In this document: positions 1 to 6,288 of the stretch, in pieces | How positions within the stretch are numbered: position 1 is the stretch's first letter | Layout of the letters: every line of letters begins with the position of its first letter | DNA from: Deltaproteobacteria bacterium | GTDB lineage: Bacteria > Desulfobacterota > Desulfobulbia > Desulfobulbales > Desulfobulbaceae | Length of the DNA stretch: 7,403 nucleotides | NCBI GenBank assembly: GCA_024277485.1 | Contig: JAJRVA010000046.1 | Coordinates: 1-7,403, forward strand | Direction of reading: 5' to 3' | Translations under genes and position numbers: made by a program | Notes under the pieces: generated by a model | Told to the model about the DNA's origin: nothing | The model's input: the letters and a program-made list of their open reading frames with translations, nothing else | Databases searched by the model: none

Positions 1-242
1 ACAGGAGGGGCCTGCACCTCAGGCAGCCCGAATTTTTCAGTAGTGCCGAGCTGATGATACATGTGGGCGGATCGGATCAGGGTCTTAGACGGAACACAGC
101 CGAAATGGAGACAGTCGCCCCCGAGAGAGGGTTCTTTTTCAACCAGCAGGGTTCGGGCACCAAGTTGCGCCGCACCGGCAGTCACGGTCAGTCCGGCAGC
201 CCCTCCGCCGATGATACCGATGTCATAATCATACGTTGCCAA
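1..242 (-). CDS. FAD-dependent pyridine nucleotide-disulfide oxidoreductase (mercuric reductase / dihydrolipoamide dehydrogenase-like), N-terminal part only
   Basis: The first 80 residues of a class I flavoprotein disulfide reductase are visible; the rest lies beyond the left window edge. A dinucleotide-binding motif [10 protein letters not shown] (about residues 9-18, GxGxxG) is followed by an acidic residue ending the second strand (E35) and the redox-active disulfide motif [13 protein letters not shown], with C44 and C49 in the CxxxxC spacing of dihydrolipoamide dehydrogenase, glutathione reductase and MerA. Such enzymes move electrons between NAD(P)H, FAD and a disulfide or other acceptor. 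The substrate cannot be told because the interface domain and C-terminus are missing. The chosen start is TTG at 242-240, because GAGG sits 6 nt upstream and no ATG in frame fits before the FAD motif. It begins 8 nt after the stop of the TVP38-like gene, so it is very probably co-transcribed and the last visible gene of the glk operon. Pairing of such oxidoreductases with TVP38/VTT proteins is recalled from other bacteria, not verified here. Confidence 0.88.
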   Translation of the reverse strand, partial: MATYDYDIGIIGGGAAGLTVTAGAAQLGARTLLVEKEPSLGGDCLHFGCVPSKTLIRSAHMYHQLGTTEKFGLPEVQAPP

Positions 243-250
243 ACTCTTCC

Positions 251-949
251 TCAGATGGTTTTTTCTTTTTTCGCCGTGTACAGCCCAAGCAGTTTCTTGG
301 TGATAAGCGGCAGCAGGCCGAGCAGTCCAAAGGATATGAGCAGCCCTGGAGAAAGAATGCCCTTCAGGCTGTCTAATTTGGCCAGCTCTTTGCCCGCGTT
401 GACAAAAACGATGGTGGCGGGAAGCATCCCCAACTGGGAAACCCAGTAATAGGTAGAAAGCCTGATGGAGGTCAGTCCCATGACCAGGTTAATAACAAAA
501 AAAGGAAAAATCGGGACCAGGCGAAGAGAGAACAGGTAAAATCCCCCTTCTTTTTCCATGCCTGCATTGATTCTGGTCAGTTTGTCGCCGAATTTGTTCT
601 GCACCCAGTCGCGCAGCAGGTAACGGGCAACGATGCAGGCAAGGGTCGCCCCGATGGTCGAAGCAAAGGAGACGACAATGGTGCCGGTGACAAGACCGAA
701 CAGGCCGCCGCCGGCAAGGGTCATGACAGCGGCCCCGGGAAGCGACAGGGCGGTGACCACGATATAGACAAGCATGTACAGCCCGATCACCATGACCTTG
801 TTCGCCGCATAGAGCTCTCCAAAACGGGCCTGCTGCTCCTTGATATACGACAGTGTCAGGTACTGGTCCAGGCCGAAGACCTTGAACAGGACAATCAGGA
901 GCAGAACAAGGCCGATTATGATGAGTTTTTTTATCAGCTCAGGTTTCAT
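251..949 (-). CDS. TVP38/TMEM64 family (VTT domain, DedA-like) inner-membrane protein
   Basis: This is a 232-residue polytopic membrane protein. A hydrophobic N-terminal helix (about 8-26) is followed by an amphipathic stretch, helices at about 52-70 and 72-110, the conserved VTT core ([18 protein letters not shown], 69-86, and the small-residue stretch to 109), the loop motif [16 protein letters not shown] (143-158, RxxPxxPxxxxN), and C-terminal helices near 167-186 and 200-218. Length and motif order fit bacterial TVP38/TMEM64 proteins. This superfamily is linked to lipid scrambling or transport and membrane homeostasis, but the role of this branch is poorly defined. The ATG at 949-947 overlaps the glucokinase TGA (ATGA, 949-946) and has GGAGA about 8 nt upstream, so translation is probably coupled to glk. 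The oxidoreductase gene follows after 8 nt. Family assignment is secure; substrate and function are unknown. Confidence 0.9.
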   Translation of the reverse strand: MKPELIKKLIIIGLVLLLIVLFKVFGLDQYLTLSYIKEQQARFGELYAANKVMVIGLYMLVYIVVTALSLPGAAVMTLAGGGLFGLVTGTIVVSFASTIGATLACIVARYLLRDWVQNKFGDKLTRINAGMEKEGGFYLFSLRLVPIFPFFVINLVMGLTSIRLSTYYWVSQLGMLPATIVFVNAGKELAKLDSLKGILSPGLLISFGLLGLLPLITKKLLGLYTAKKEKTI

Positions 950-1980
950 GTTCCGTCTCCGGACAGAGCGGTGTGCTCTCGTCCACAGGCGGCGGCTCCG
1001 ATCAGGGCTGCCCTGGGTTCAAGGAGTATATGGACCGGAATATTGCTCAGCATATCCCTGTGTTTTCCCCGGCAGAAGGAAGACATAAAGCGGTCTGCGC
1101 TTAAAAAGGGAAGAATTCGCGGCGCAATGCCGCCACCGATATAGAGCCCGCCGGTGGCCAGGACCTTCAGGGCCAGGTTGGCCGCTTCAGCGGCCAGGAT
1201 ATCAACAAAAAGGTACATGGTCCGCAGGGCAATGTGGTCTTCGGGCCTGCTCCTGCCAAGGGCATCACAGGCAGCCCTGGATATGATCTTCGCGGCATCA
1301 CCTGCGCCGCTTACCCTGGCGGCAAGTTCAGGCGGCTCATCCATTTCTGTTTTGAGAAAATCATACAGGTTGGGGATGCCGCGCCCTGAACAGACCATTT
1401 CCGTACTGACATGCTTCTCCCTCTGCAGCATAAAGGCAAGGAGCCCTGCCTGGAGTTCGTTCACCGGGGCAAAGGAGGTGTGCCCTCCTTCGGATGGACA
1501 GGGCAACACGTCCCGTCCGCTTCGAACAAGAAAGGCCTCGCCCAGCCCGGTTCCCGGGGCCAGGACAGCAACCGCTCCCTGCGGATCAGGGGTGCCGCGG
1601 TTCAAGGTTTTCAATGCGTTTTCCGGCAGATGAAGAACGCCTGCCGCGGCAGCGACCAGGTCATTGACAAGCATGACCGTGCGAAATCCGCACTGCCGTG
1701 CCAGGGCATCACCATCAACAGACCAGGCATGGTTGGTCAACCGGGCGCGGTTGTCGCGTACCGGTCCGGCAACACCAAAACAGGCGTATTCGGGATGATG
1801 AGCCGACGCTCTGACAAAAGAGCTGACAATCTCTGCCAGGCTCGTGTAACCAGTATTTGGAAAGGTTTTTTCACAAAGGGGGGCAGTCAGACCATCAGTT
1901 GCCCGGTAGAGCGCCAGCGAGGTTTTTGTCCCCCCGATATCTCCGGCAAGAAAAAGCGTGTTTCGGTCCTGCGCTGTCAT
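946..1980 (-). CDS. glk: Glucokinase (Glk family, EC 2.7.1.2)
   Basis: A 344-residue cytoplasmic kinase expected to phosphorylate glucose with ATP to glucose 6-phosphate. Visible family signatures in order are the phosphate-binding loop GDIGGTKT (13-20), FGVAGPVRDNRARLTNHAW (68-86) typical of PF02685 glucokinases, VNDLVAAAAG (105-114) with the likely catalytic aspartate D107, the second ATP loop APGTGLGEA (141-149), the sugar-binding SEGGH (163-167), SGRGIPNLYDF (198-208), and the adenosine-proximal GGLYIGGGI (277-285). The C-terminal IPVHILLEPRAALIGAA is also typical. The length matches the family (about 320-350). No ROK-type zinc cysteine cluster is seen, so it is the Glk rather than the ROK branch. 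The ATG at 1980 has AGG 6 nt upstream. It is first in a leftward operon with a VTT membrane protein and a flavoprotein, an unexpected pairing for a glycolytic kinase. A candidate promoter lies at 2051-2079. Confidence 0.95.
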   Translation of the reverse strand: MTAQDRNTLFLAGDIGGTKTSLALYRATDGLTAPLCEKTFPNTGYTSLAEIVSSFVRASAHHPEYACFGVAGPVRDNRARLTNHAWSVDGDALARQCGFRTVMLVNDLVAAAAGVLHLPENALKTLNRGTPDPQGAVAVLAPGTGLGEAFLVRSGRDVLPCPSEGGHTSFAPVNELQAGLLAFMLQREKHVSTEMVCSGRGIPNLYDFLKTEMDEPPELAARVSGAGDAAKIISRAACDALGRSRPEDHIALRTMYLFVDILAAEAANLALKVLATGGLYIGGGIAPRILPFLSADRFMSSFCRGKHRDMLSNIPVHILLEPRAALIGAAACGREHTALSGDGT

Positions 1981-2050
1981 AACTTGCCTGGGTTCTCCCT
2001 GCGTGGAATAGGACTGTCGGGTTTATCCCTTTTTCTGCCGTCTATTCGGA

Positions 2051-2079
2051 ACTATAGCTTTTCAGCCATGATGAAACAA
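2051..2079 (-). promoter_or_regulatory. Putative sigma70-type promoter for the glk operon
   Basis: Read on the minus strand, TTGTTT (2079-2074) and TATAGT (2056-2051) are separated by exactly 17 nt. They match the -35 and -10 consensus in 4 of 6 and 5 of 6 positions. Transcription would start near 2044 and give a leader of about 63 nt before the glk ATG at 1980. This is seen by eye only. The -35 box lies between two possible starts of the divergent membrane gene (ATG 2068 and GTG 2098). No equally good plus-strand promoter was found, although TATAGC (2053-2058) could serve as a -10 for the divergent pair. Confidence 0.4.
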
Positions 2080-2097
2080 GGGGAAAGGGTTATTGTT

Positions 2098-3168
2098 GTG
2101 TTGACCAATGCTCTGTATATGCTATCCTTGCCGGTCATGGAAACCCTGCTTCCCATACAACTTTTCAGCCGTGTCGGAGAAAACATTCTCCTGGTTCTAC
2201 TCATCCTGTCGTGTTTCGGCGGTATCGTCGGCATGGTGCAGTTTTTCAGGCCGTCAAAAACCCTGTCGCGGTCCGGCGGGGTATTGCTCCTGCTGAGCGT
2301 GGTCGTTTTTTCTGCAGGTTTTTTCTGGATTGGCTGGTTTCATTACCGGATTTATCTTCTCATGCCCCTGGAACTGCCCGCCTCGCTGGCAGAGTATCTC
2401 AACCGGCAGCTTGAGGTGATGAACAGGACCGCTGCATACGGGCTGCCTCTCTATAATCCCGATGCTCCGCCGCGCTACATGCTTCCCCTCTGGCTGGAAC
2501 ATGAAAAATACTATTTCTGGTTCATGTGTTACTCGTTGATGGCCCTTGTCGGCTACCGGCGCCTGCAGCATGAAAAGATCCGTTCCGTCCTCCTCGTCTT
2601 TCTGGCAGCCCAGGTGCTGATACTTTTCCTTTTTGCCAACCCCTTTGCCGAACCCCTGCCGAAATTCTTTGAAGCGATAACCCCATGGTTCACCCTGGAC
2701 CTGTCCATGGGGCAGCAATTCGGGCTGTTCATGCAGCTCTACCCCAAGATGATTTTTTACTATAATGCCGAGTACATGTGGTTCCACCCGCCGCTTTTGT
2801 TTCTCTCCTATGCCTGTATCACCATGGTCTTTGTGACATCGGTGTTTATGCTGATCAACAGGGATCCGGCAGTGGAAAAAGTCGGTTATGACTTTGCCAA
2901 GCTTGGTTTTTTCCTGCTTACCCTGGGCATGCTGCTTGGCTATCCATGGGCGCTCAAGGCATGGGGCCCCAACTGGTGGTGGGATCCCAAGATATGCAGC
3001 TCCATCATGATGTGGGCAGTCTATTCCACCTATCTCCATACCCGGCTCTACGTCAACAAGCCGTTTATGTGGTATTTTTCCTCCATCCTTGGGATTGTCT
3101 GTTTCCTGGCCATGATATTCACCTTTGTTTCATCGTTCTTTTTTCCCGGGGAGCACACGTTTGTATGA
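2098..3168 (+). CDS. CcmF-type heme-handling membrane protein, N-terminal/core half (cytochrome c assembly, WWD domain)
   Basis: A membrane protein of about 356 residues with roughly eight helices (about 29-49, 60-80, 137-155, 161-180, 230-252, 268-285, 299-316, 325-348). The region FANPFAEPLP (179-188), then WFHPPLLFLSYA (228-239), matches the CcmF/NrfE segment carrying the first periplasmic heme-ligand histidine (H230). AWGPNWWWDPK (288-298) is the tryptophan-rich WWD heme-binding motif of the PF01578 family. MMWAVYSTYLHTRL (304-317) places H314 like the first membrane histidine of CcmF/CcsA. PGEHTFV at the extreme C-terminus (H353) corresponds to the second periplasmic histidine. Such proteins present heme for covalent attachment to apocytochrome c outside the cytoplasmic membrane. 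The protein ends right after H353, whereas CcmF normally continues for about 300 residues; the missing helices appear in the next gene, joined by an ATGA overlap. Start: GTG 2098 has GGGGAAAGGG 8 nt upstream; ATG 2068 or 2071 is possible but lacks a ribosome site. Confidence 0.85.
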   Translation: MLTNALYMLSLPVMETLLPIQLFSRVGENILLVLLILSCFGGIVGMVQFFRPSKTLSRSGGVLLLLSVVVFSAGFFWIGWFHYRIYLLMPLELPASLAEYLNRQLEVMNRTAAYGLPLYNPDAPPRYMLPLWLEHEKYYFWFMCYSLMALVGYRRLQHEKIRSVLLVFLAAQVLILFLFANPFAEPLPKFFEAITPWFTLDLSMGQQFGLFMQLYPKMIFYYNAEYMWFHPPLLFLSYACITMVFVTSVFMLINRDPAVEKVGYDFAKLGFFLLTLGMLLGYPWALKAWGPNWWWDPKICSSIMMWAVYSTYLHTRLYVNKPFMWYFSSILGIVCFLAMIFTFVSSFFFPGEHTFV

Positions 3169-3794
3169 AGACTGAACAGCAACAAATACAAACAAAAAGA
3201 AAGGGTTCTCTCGACTATTCCCTGATCCTGGCAACGGTCGGTGTCCTGTTTGGTATCTCGGTTATCTGCATCTTCGGCATGTTCTATTTCAAACTTGCCA
3301 ATATCCAGCAGCTGCCGCCCCTGGAAAAATATGTCTACATGAACCGGATGAACCTTGTGACGGCACCGTTTGTCATCACCCTGATCCTGCTGCTGGGCAT
3401 CTGCGTGCCCAAGCGGCTGCTGCCTGTTCGCCGGCTGGTTGTCTTCGGTGCCCTGCTCAGCTGCACCGCTGTCGCAGTGGCAGCCTGGAAGGGAATCGTG
3501 ACCGGGCTTACGGTCGTGCTCGCTGCCTCGCTTGTGCTGCAGCTCATAGTCCTTGGCATGGCGGTAACGGGAAGCAGGCATCTCCATTTTGAAAAAAGCG
3601 GCTACTGGGTCAGGGTCGGCTCCTCACTGATCCACATGGGGGTGATACTGTTCGTTCTGGACCTGATTCTCTACAAAAACCCGTCTCTGCACCTGTTCCT
3701 GTTCTGGGTAACAACGATATCAACGGTTCTGGGCATGCTGTTCTGTTTTTACGCCCAGGGGGTGGCGGGATTTATCAGAAAGTTCACGCGATAG
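3165..3794 (+). CDS. CcmF C-terminal-like membrane protein, partner of the preceding WWD protein
   Basis: A 209-residue protein with about six predicted helices (20-42, 64-82, 90-107, 113-135, 150-170, 175-197) and a basic N-terminal tail, initiated by ATG 3165 inside the stop of the upstream gene (ATGA, 3165-3168). The stretch YVYMNRMNLVTAPFVI (56-71), then LLLGICVPKR and VRRL, resembles the CcmF region after the second periplasmic histidine, where a YFN-containing loop leads into a helix ending at basic residues. GSSLIHMGVILFVLD (152-166) resembles the late CcmF helix bearing the second membrane histidine that helps bind heme b; H157 is the candidate ligand. The large periplasmic domain that follows in E. 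coli-type CcmF is absent: only one more helix and a short basic tail follow. Likely role: it completes a split heme lyase with the upstream protein. The motif comparison is from memory of the family; taken alone the protein would be called a hypothetical membrane protein. Confidence 0.7.
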   Translation: MKTEQQQIQTKRKGSLDYSLILATVGVLFGISVICIFGMFYFKLANIQQLPPLEKYVYMNRMNLVTAPFVITLILLLGICVPKRLLPVRRLVVFGALLSCTAVAVAAWKGIVTGLTVVLAASLVLQLIVLGMAVTGSRHLHFEKSGYWVRVGSSLIHMGVILFVLDLILYKNPSLHLFLFWVTTISTVLGMLFCFYAQGVAGFIRKFTR

Positions 3795-3815
3795 GGAAAG
3801 AAGAAATTTGAGCAG

Positions 3816-3870
3816 CCCGTATTTCTCATCAAGATCGTCTTTACAGCAGGTCGCTGATGGGAAATACGGG
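3816..3870. repeat. Long inverted repeat between convergent genes (possible terminator or attenuating hairpin)
   Basis: The arm CCCGTATTTCTCATC (3816-3830) pairs with GATGGGAAATACGGG (3856-3870): 14 Watson-Crick pairs and one U-G pair in the plus-strand transcript, around a 25-nt loop. It lies 21 nt after the CcmF C-terminal-like gene and 38 nt before the end of lemA on the opposite strand. Neither side has a clean run of T directly after the stem, so a classical rho-independent terminator is not established. Its position between two facing gene ends favours a transcript-end or mRNA-stability role. Confidence 0.6.
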
Positions 3871-3908
3871 TTAAAGCTTGTCGGCATTATCCTGCGATGA
3901 GACTTTGG

Positions 3909-4466
3909 TCATTTTCCGCTGAAATCAACCTCCGGCAGTTCACGCTGGGTGGCAAGTTCCAGGGAAAAATATTTCTGTCTTGCAAAACCGAACTTTTTCG
4001 CCACGAAACTGCTTGGAAACGACTCCACCAGGGTGTTGAATTTCCGCACGGAAAAGTTGTAGCTGTTGCGGGTGTTCTGGATTTCCCGCTCAATCTCATC
4101 CAGGCTTTTCTGCAGCACCAGAAAGGTATTGCTGGCCTTGAGGTCGGGATACCCCTCAGCCACGGCAATGAGGCCGGTCAGGGATCGCGAGATCAGGCTT
4201 TCTTCCTGCTGGCGTGACGCGAGGTTGCCCGAATCCGTTCGGATTGCCGCAGTTTTTTCCAGAACCCCGCTTTCGTGCCGGCTGTATCCCTTTGTCGCGC
4301 TGATCAGGTTCGGAATGAGATTATGGCGGCGCTTGAGGGCGACATCAATCCTGCTCCATGCCTCCTCGATCCTGTTTTTCAGCTTGATAAATTTGTTGTA
4401 CGTCGCGATAAACCAGATAATCGGTACAACGACAAATATGATGACGGGGATGACAACCTCAGGCAT
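3909..4466 (-). CDS. lemA: LemA family membrane-anchored protein
   Basis: A 185-residue protein typical of PF04011. A single N-terminal transmembrane segment (about 4-22) precedes YNKFIKLKNRIEEAWSRIDVALKRRHNLIPNLISATKGY (23-61), containing the family hallmark RRxxLIPNL. After it come AEGYPDLKASNTF (103-115), an amphipathic helix with IEREIQNTRNSYN (125-137), and FNTLVESFPSSFVAKKFGF (143-161). The LemA core is a long four-helix-like bundle lying beside the membrane, and its biochemical role is not settled. ATG 4466 is chosen rather than an upstream in-frame start because AAGGA sits 7 nt before it and the family N-terminus begins here. It overlaps the end of the DUF533 gene by 8 bp, so the two are almost certainly translated from one mRNA. 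LemA is often found near TPM-domain or M48 peptidase genes; here the neighbours are DUF533 and a YpfJ-type peptidase. Confidence 0.95.
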   Translation of the reverse strand: MPEVVIPVIIFVVVPIIWFIATYNKFIKLKNRIEEAWSRIDVALKRRHNLIPNLISATKGYSRHESGVLEKTAAIRTDSGNLASRQQEESLISRSLTGLIAVAEGYPDLKASNTFLVLQKSLDEIEREIQNTRNSYNFSVRKFNTLVESFPSSFVAKKFGFARQKYFSLELATQRELPEVDFSGK

Positions 4467-5253
4467 GGGCGCTTCCTTTTGACAATCCCACCTTTTGCTC
4501 CAGATATTCGACAACCTCCCTTTCCAGGCCGAGCCCCTCGGCAAGACTGCGCATGTAGTCCCGTTCAGCAGCCGTGTCCACGTCAATGGCCAGCAGCGAG
4601 GCCGAGTAAACCTGCGCAGCCAGGTCCGGCCTCCTGGACCCTGCCGCGACAATGGCGGCAAGATCGCCGGGACGGCTGGCCTCGGCAACAAGAAAATCTT
4701 TTTCTTCCCGGGTCAGGCCGTCATCATCAAGCCGTCCGATAATCTTTTCCATCTCCTTCGCGTCGATCTTGCCGTCGGCCTTGGCGGCATTTATCATCGC
4801 CCGGACTATCAGCTCGGCATCCTTTTCTATCTCCTGCTGCTGTTGCGGGGTTTCCGGCTCCAGCAGGCCGGGAGGAACCTGACTGGAAGACGCACCTTTG
4901 TATTTTGACAGGGCTGAAAAGGCCAACGATGCGAGCATGGCAAGGGTGCCTCCACCGACAGCCCCCCTGGCTGATTTTTTTCCTCCTCCGAAAATCGCCC
5001 CGGCAAGGGCTCCCAGTCCGGCTACAGCAAGCTTTGAGCCGCTCCCCTGTCCGGTTGTGCCACCAAGAACACTGCCGAGGATATCCTCAATGCCCCCTCC
5101 GGAACCGCCCAGCATCTTGCCCAGGCCGCCCAGCACATCAGGAGCGCCCCCGGAATGTTTCCTGCCGGCACCGAGGGCATTGGTAATCCGCTCTTTGCCT
5201 GATTTTGACATACCGGCCTGGACCATGGCACCGAGAATATCCGTAAAATTCAT
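4459..5253 (-). CDS. DUF533 / TerB-like (YebE-like) membrane-associated protein
   Basis: A 264-residue protein in three parts. The N-terminal part (1-75) is rich in glycine (LGGLGKMLGGSGGGIEDILGSVLGG, seen at 41-65 in pieces). Two weakly hydrophobic glycine/alanine segments (about 74-90 and 97-117) probably insert in the membrane. The C-terminal helical domain (about 138-258) resembles E. coli YebE and the TerB fold: LIVRAMINAAKADGKIDAKE (148-167) has the acidic ADGxID signature, and ASLLAIDVDTAAERDYM (218-234) is the second repeat with acidic residues. TerB-like domains may bind divalent cations; the function of DUF533 is unknown. A near-perfect ribosome site, AGGAGGTGA, lies just before ATG 5253, implying strong translation. 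The glutamine run at 137-140 marks the linker. It is the middle gene of a peptidase-DUF533-LemA cluster, overlapping lemA by 8 bp. Confidence 0.85.
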   Translation of the reverse strand: MNFTDILGAMVQAGMSKSGKERITNALGAGRKHSGGAPDVLGGLGKMLGGSGGGIEDILGSVLGGTTGQGSGSKLAVAGLGALAGAIFGGGKKSARGAVGGGTLAMLASLAFSALSKYKGASSSQVPPGLLEPETPQQQQEIEKDAELIVRAMINAAKADGKIDAKEMEKIIGRLDDDGLTREEKDFLVAEASRPGDLAAIVAAGSRRPDLAAQVYSASLLAIDVDTAAERDYMRSLAEGLGLEREVVEYLEQKVGLSKGSAHA

Positions 5254-5294
5254 AGATTCACCTCCTGTTATCGGTTAATACGGTAATGAAATCG

Positions 5295-5310
5295 AGCAGG
5301 AACACCTGCT
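5295..5310 (-). other. Small hairpin between the metallopeptidase and DUF533 genes
   Basis: AGCAGG (5295-5300) and CCTGCT (5305-5310) form a perfect 6-bp stem with a 4-nt loop within the 85-bp gap between the two minus-strand genes. On the minus strand it is followed by a modestly T-rich stretch, not a true U-tract. It could partly terminate or process the transcript, giving the downstream DUF533-lemA pair separate expression. That role is inference; the stem itself is visible. Confidence 0.35.
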
Positions 5311-5338
5311 GCTTCCCTGGCGCAGCGCACTCTGCAGG

Positions 5339-6196
5339 CTAAAGGCTCCGGGCGGAAAAAGTATCGCAGCTGTTGAAATCACCGCCGGCATATCCCTGTC
5401 GAAACCAGCGTACTCTCTGCTCGGATGAACCATGGGTGAAGGAGTCCGGCGTGACATACCCCCGGGCCTGTTTCTGCAACCGGTCATCACCGATCTGGCT
5501 GGCCGCGTTGAGGGCCTCGTCTATGTCGCCGGGTTCAACGACCTGCCGTGCCCTGTCCGCATTATTCGCCCACACGCCTGCCAGGCAGTCGGCCTGGAGT
5601 TCCAGGCGGACCGACAGCTTGTTGTAGTCTGTGTCTGAAAGTCTGCGCCGGGCCGCGTGGACCTTGTCGCTGATACCCAGCAGGTTCTGGACATGGTGCC
5701 CGACCTCGTGGGCGACCACGTATGCCTGGGCAAAGTCGCCCGGAGCGTTCATCCTGTCTTTCAGGTCCCGATAAAAGCCGAGATCAATATAGACCTTCCG
5801 GTCGCCGGGACAGTAAAAAGGTCCCATGGCTGCCTGGGCAAAACCGCAGGCTGACTGGACCGCGCCGGTAAAGAGGACCAGTTTCGGCTCTTGATACGTC
5901 CCTCCCATCCGGCTGAACTGGCTGTTCCAGGTGTCCTAGGTGTCGGCAAGGACAACGGCAACAAACTCGGCCAGCCTGTTTTCCTCCTCCGTGAGTGTGT
6001 AGCTGCTCTCAGAGACCGAAGCGGATCCCCCCATCTGGCCGCCCAGGTTGAGAATAACCGAGGGATCAATGCCGAAGTACATCCCGACCAGGGCCAGGAG
6101 GATAATACCAATGCCGCCCCCTTTCATTCCCCGGGTAACACGGGTTCCGCGCCGATCTTCGATATTACTGCTTCTTCGCCTGCCTTTCCAGCGCAT
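5339..6196 (-). pseudogene. YpfJ-type neutral zinc metallopeptidase (PF04228) interrupted by an in-frame TAG codon
   Basis: One open frame of 286 codons is broken only by TAG at 5938-5936 (codon 87). The first 86 residues give the family N-terminus MRWKGRRRSS, one membrane helix (about 28-42), FGIDPSVILNLGGQ (41-54) and LAEFVAVVLADT. After the stop the same frame continues DTWNSQFSRMGGTYQEPKLV, then VQSACGFAQAAMGPFYCP, VVAHEVGHHVQNLLG (zinc site HEVGH, about 163-167), and RLELQADCLAGVW (third ligand probably E199). The total length matches intact homologues (about 285-290), and homologues typically read ADTEDTW here, so a GAG glutamate codon appears to have become TAG. Consequences: a truncated 86-residue membrane fragment and possibly a separately started catalytic fragment from ATG 5908, which has no clear ribosome site. 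Sequencing error or stop-codon readthrough is also possible. ATG 6196 has an AAGGCGG stretch upstream. It heads the DUF533-lemA cluster. Confidence 0.85.
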
Positions 6197-6288
6197 GATG
6201 ACCGCCTTTTATCTTTTCTTTCATGTTTCAGTCTCAGGGTAAAACCTGTCAGTGGGTGATGACCCGGGGCAACGTGTCGCTTTTCCAT
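6124..6288 (-). CDS. Possible small basic ORF overlapping the metallopeptidase start (doubtful)
   Basis: ATG 6288 is preceded by GGAGG four bases upstream and opens a 54-codon frame running into the first 73 bp of the metallopeptidase gene in another frame. The product would begin MEKRHVAPGHHPLTG and is rich in charged residues, with no membrane segment or domain I recognise. The strong ribosome site is the only support. It could be a leader peptide affecting translation of the downstream gene, or chance. Its codons 2-5 coincide with one arm of the 12-bp inverted repeat described separately. Confidence 0.2.
   Translation of the reverse strand: MEKRHVAPGHHPLTGFTLRLKHERKDKRRSSCAGKAGEEAVISKIGAEPVLPGE

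Noticed and set aside
2053..2058. TATAGC as the plus-strand -10 for the heme-lyase pair
   Set aside because: The region 17 nt upstream (2030-2035) is only a T-run with poor -35 similarity, so it is mentioned but not called.
1411..2097. A long plus-strand upstream extension of the WWD membrane protein
   Set aside because: It lies antisense to glucokinase, its translation is low-complexity and not membrane-like, and it has no ribosome site. The family-like sequence begins only around 2098.
2254..3039. A 261-codon minus-strand frame opposite the WWD protein
   Set aside because: It is rich in His, Gln and Gly with no recognisable domain, and mirrors a strongly conserved gene; it is a shadow frame.
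3816..3870. Integron attC site or CRISPR repeat
   Set aside because: Only one copy is present, and it lacks the conserved attC core triplets, regular spacing or an adjacent integrase or cas gene.
3887..4742. Several open frames on both strands across lemA and DUF533
   Set aside because: They are explained by the GC-rich codon pattern of the real genes; translations are Pro/Arg/Ser-rich and lack ribosome sites.
5936..5938. Pyrrolysine or selenocysteine-type recoding at the TAG
   Set aside because: The replaced residue is normally glutamate away from the active site, TAG also serves as an ordinary stop at 3792-3794, and no recoding element is visible, so it is left only as a minor option.
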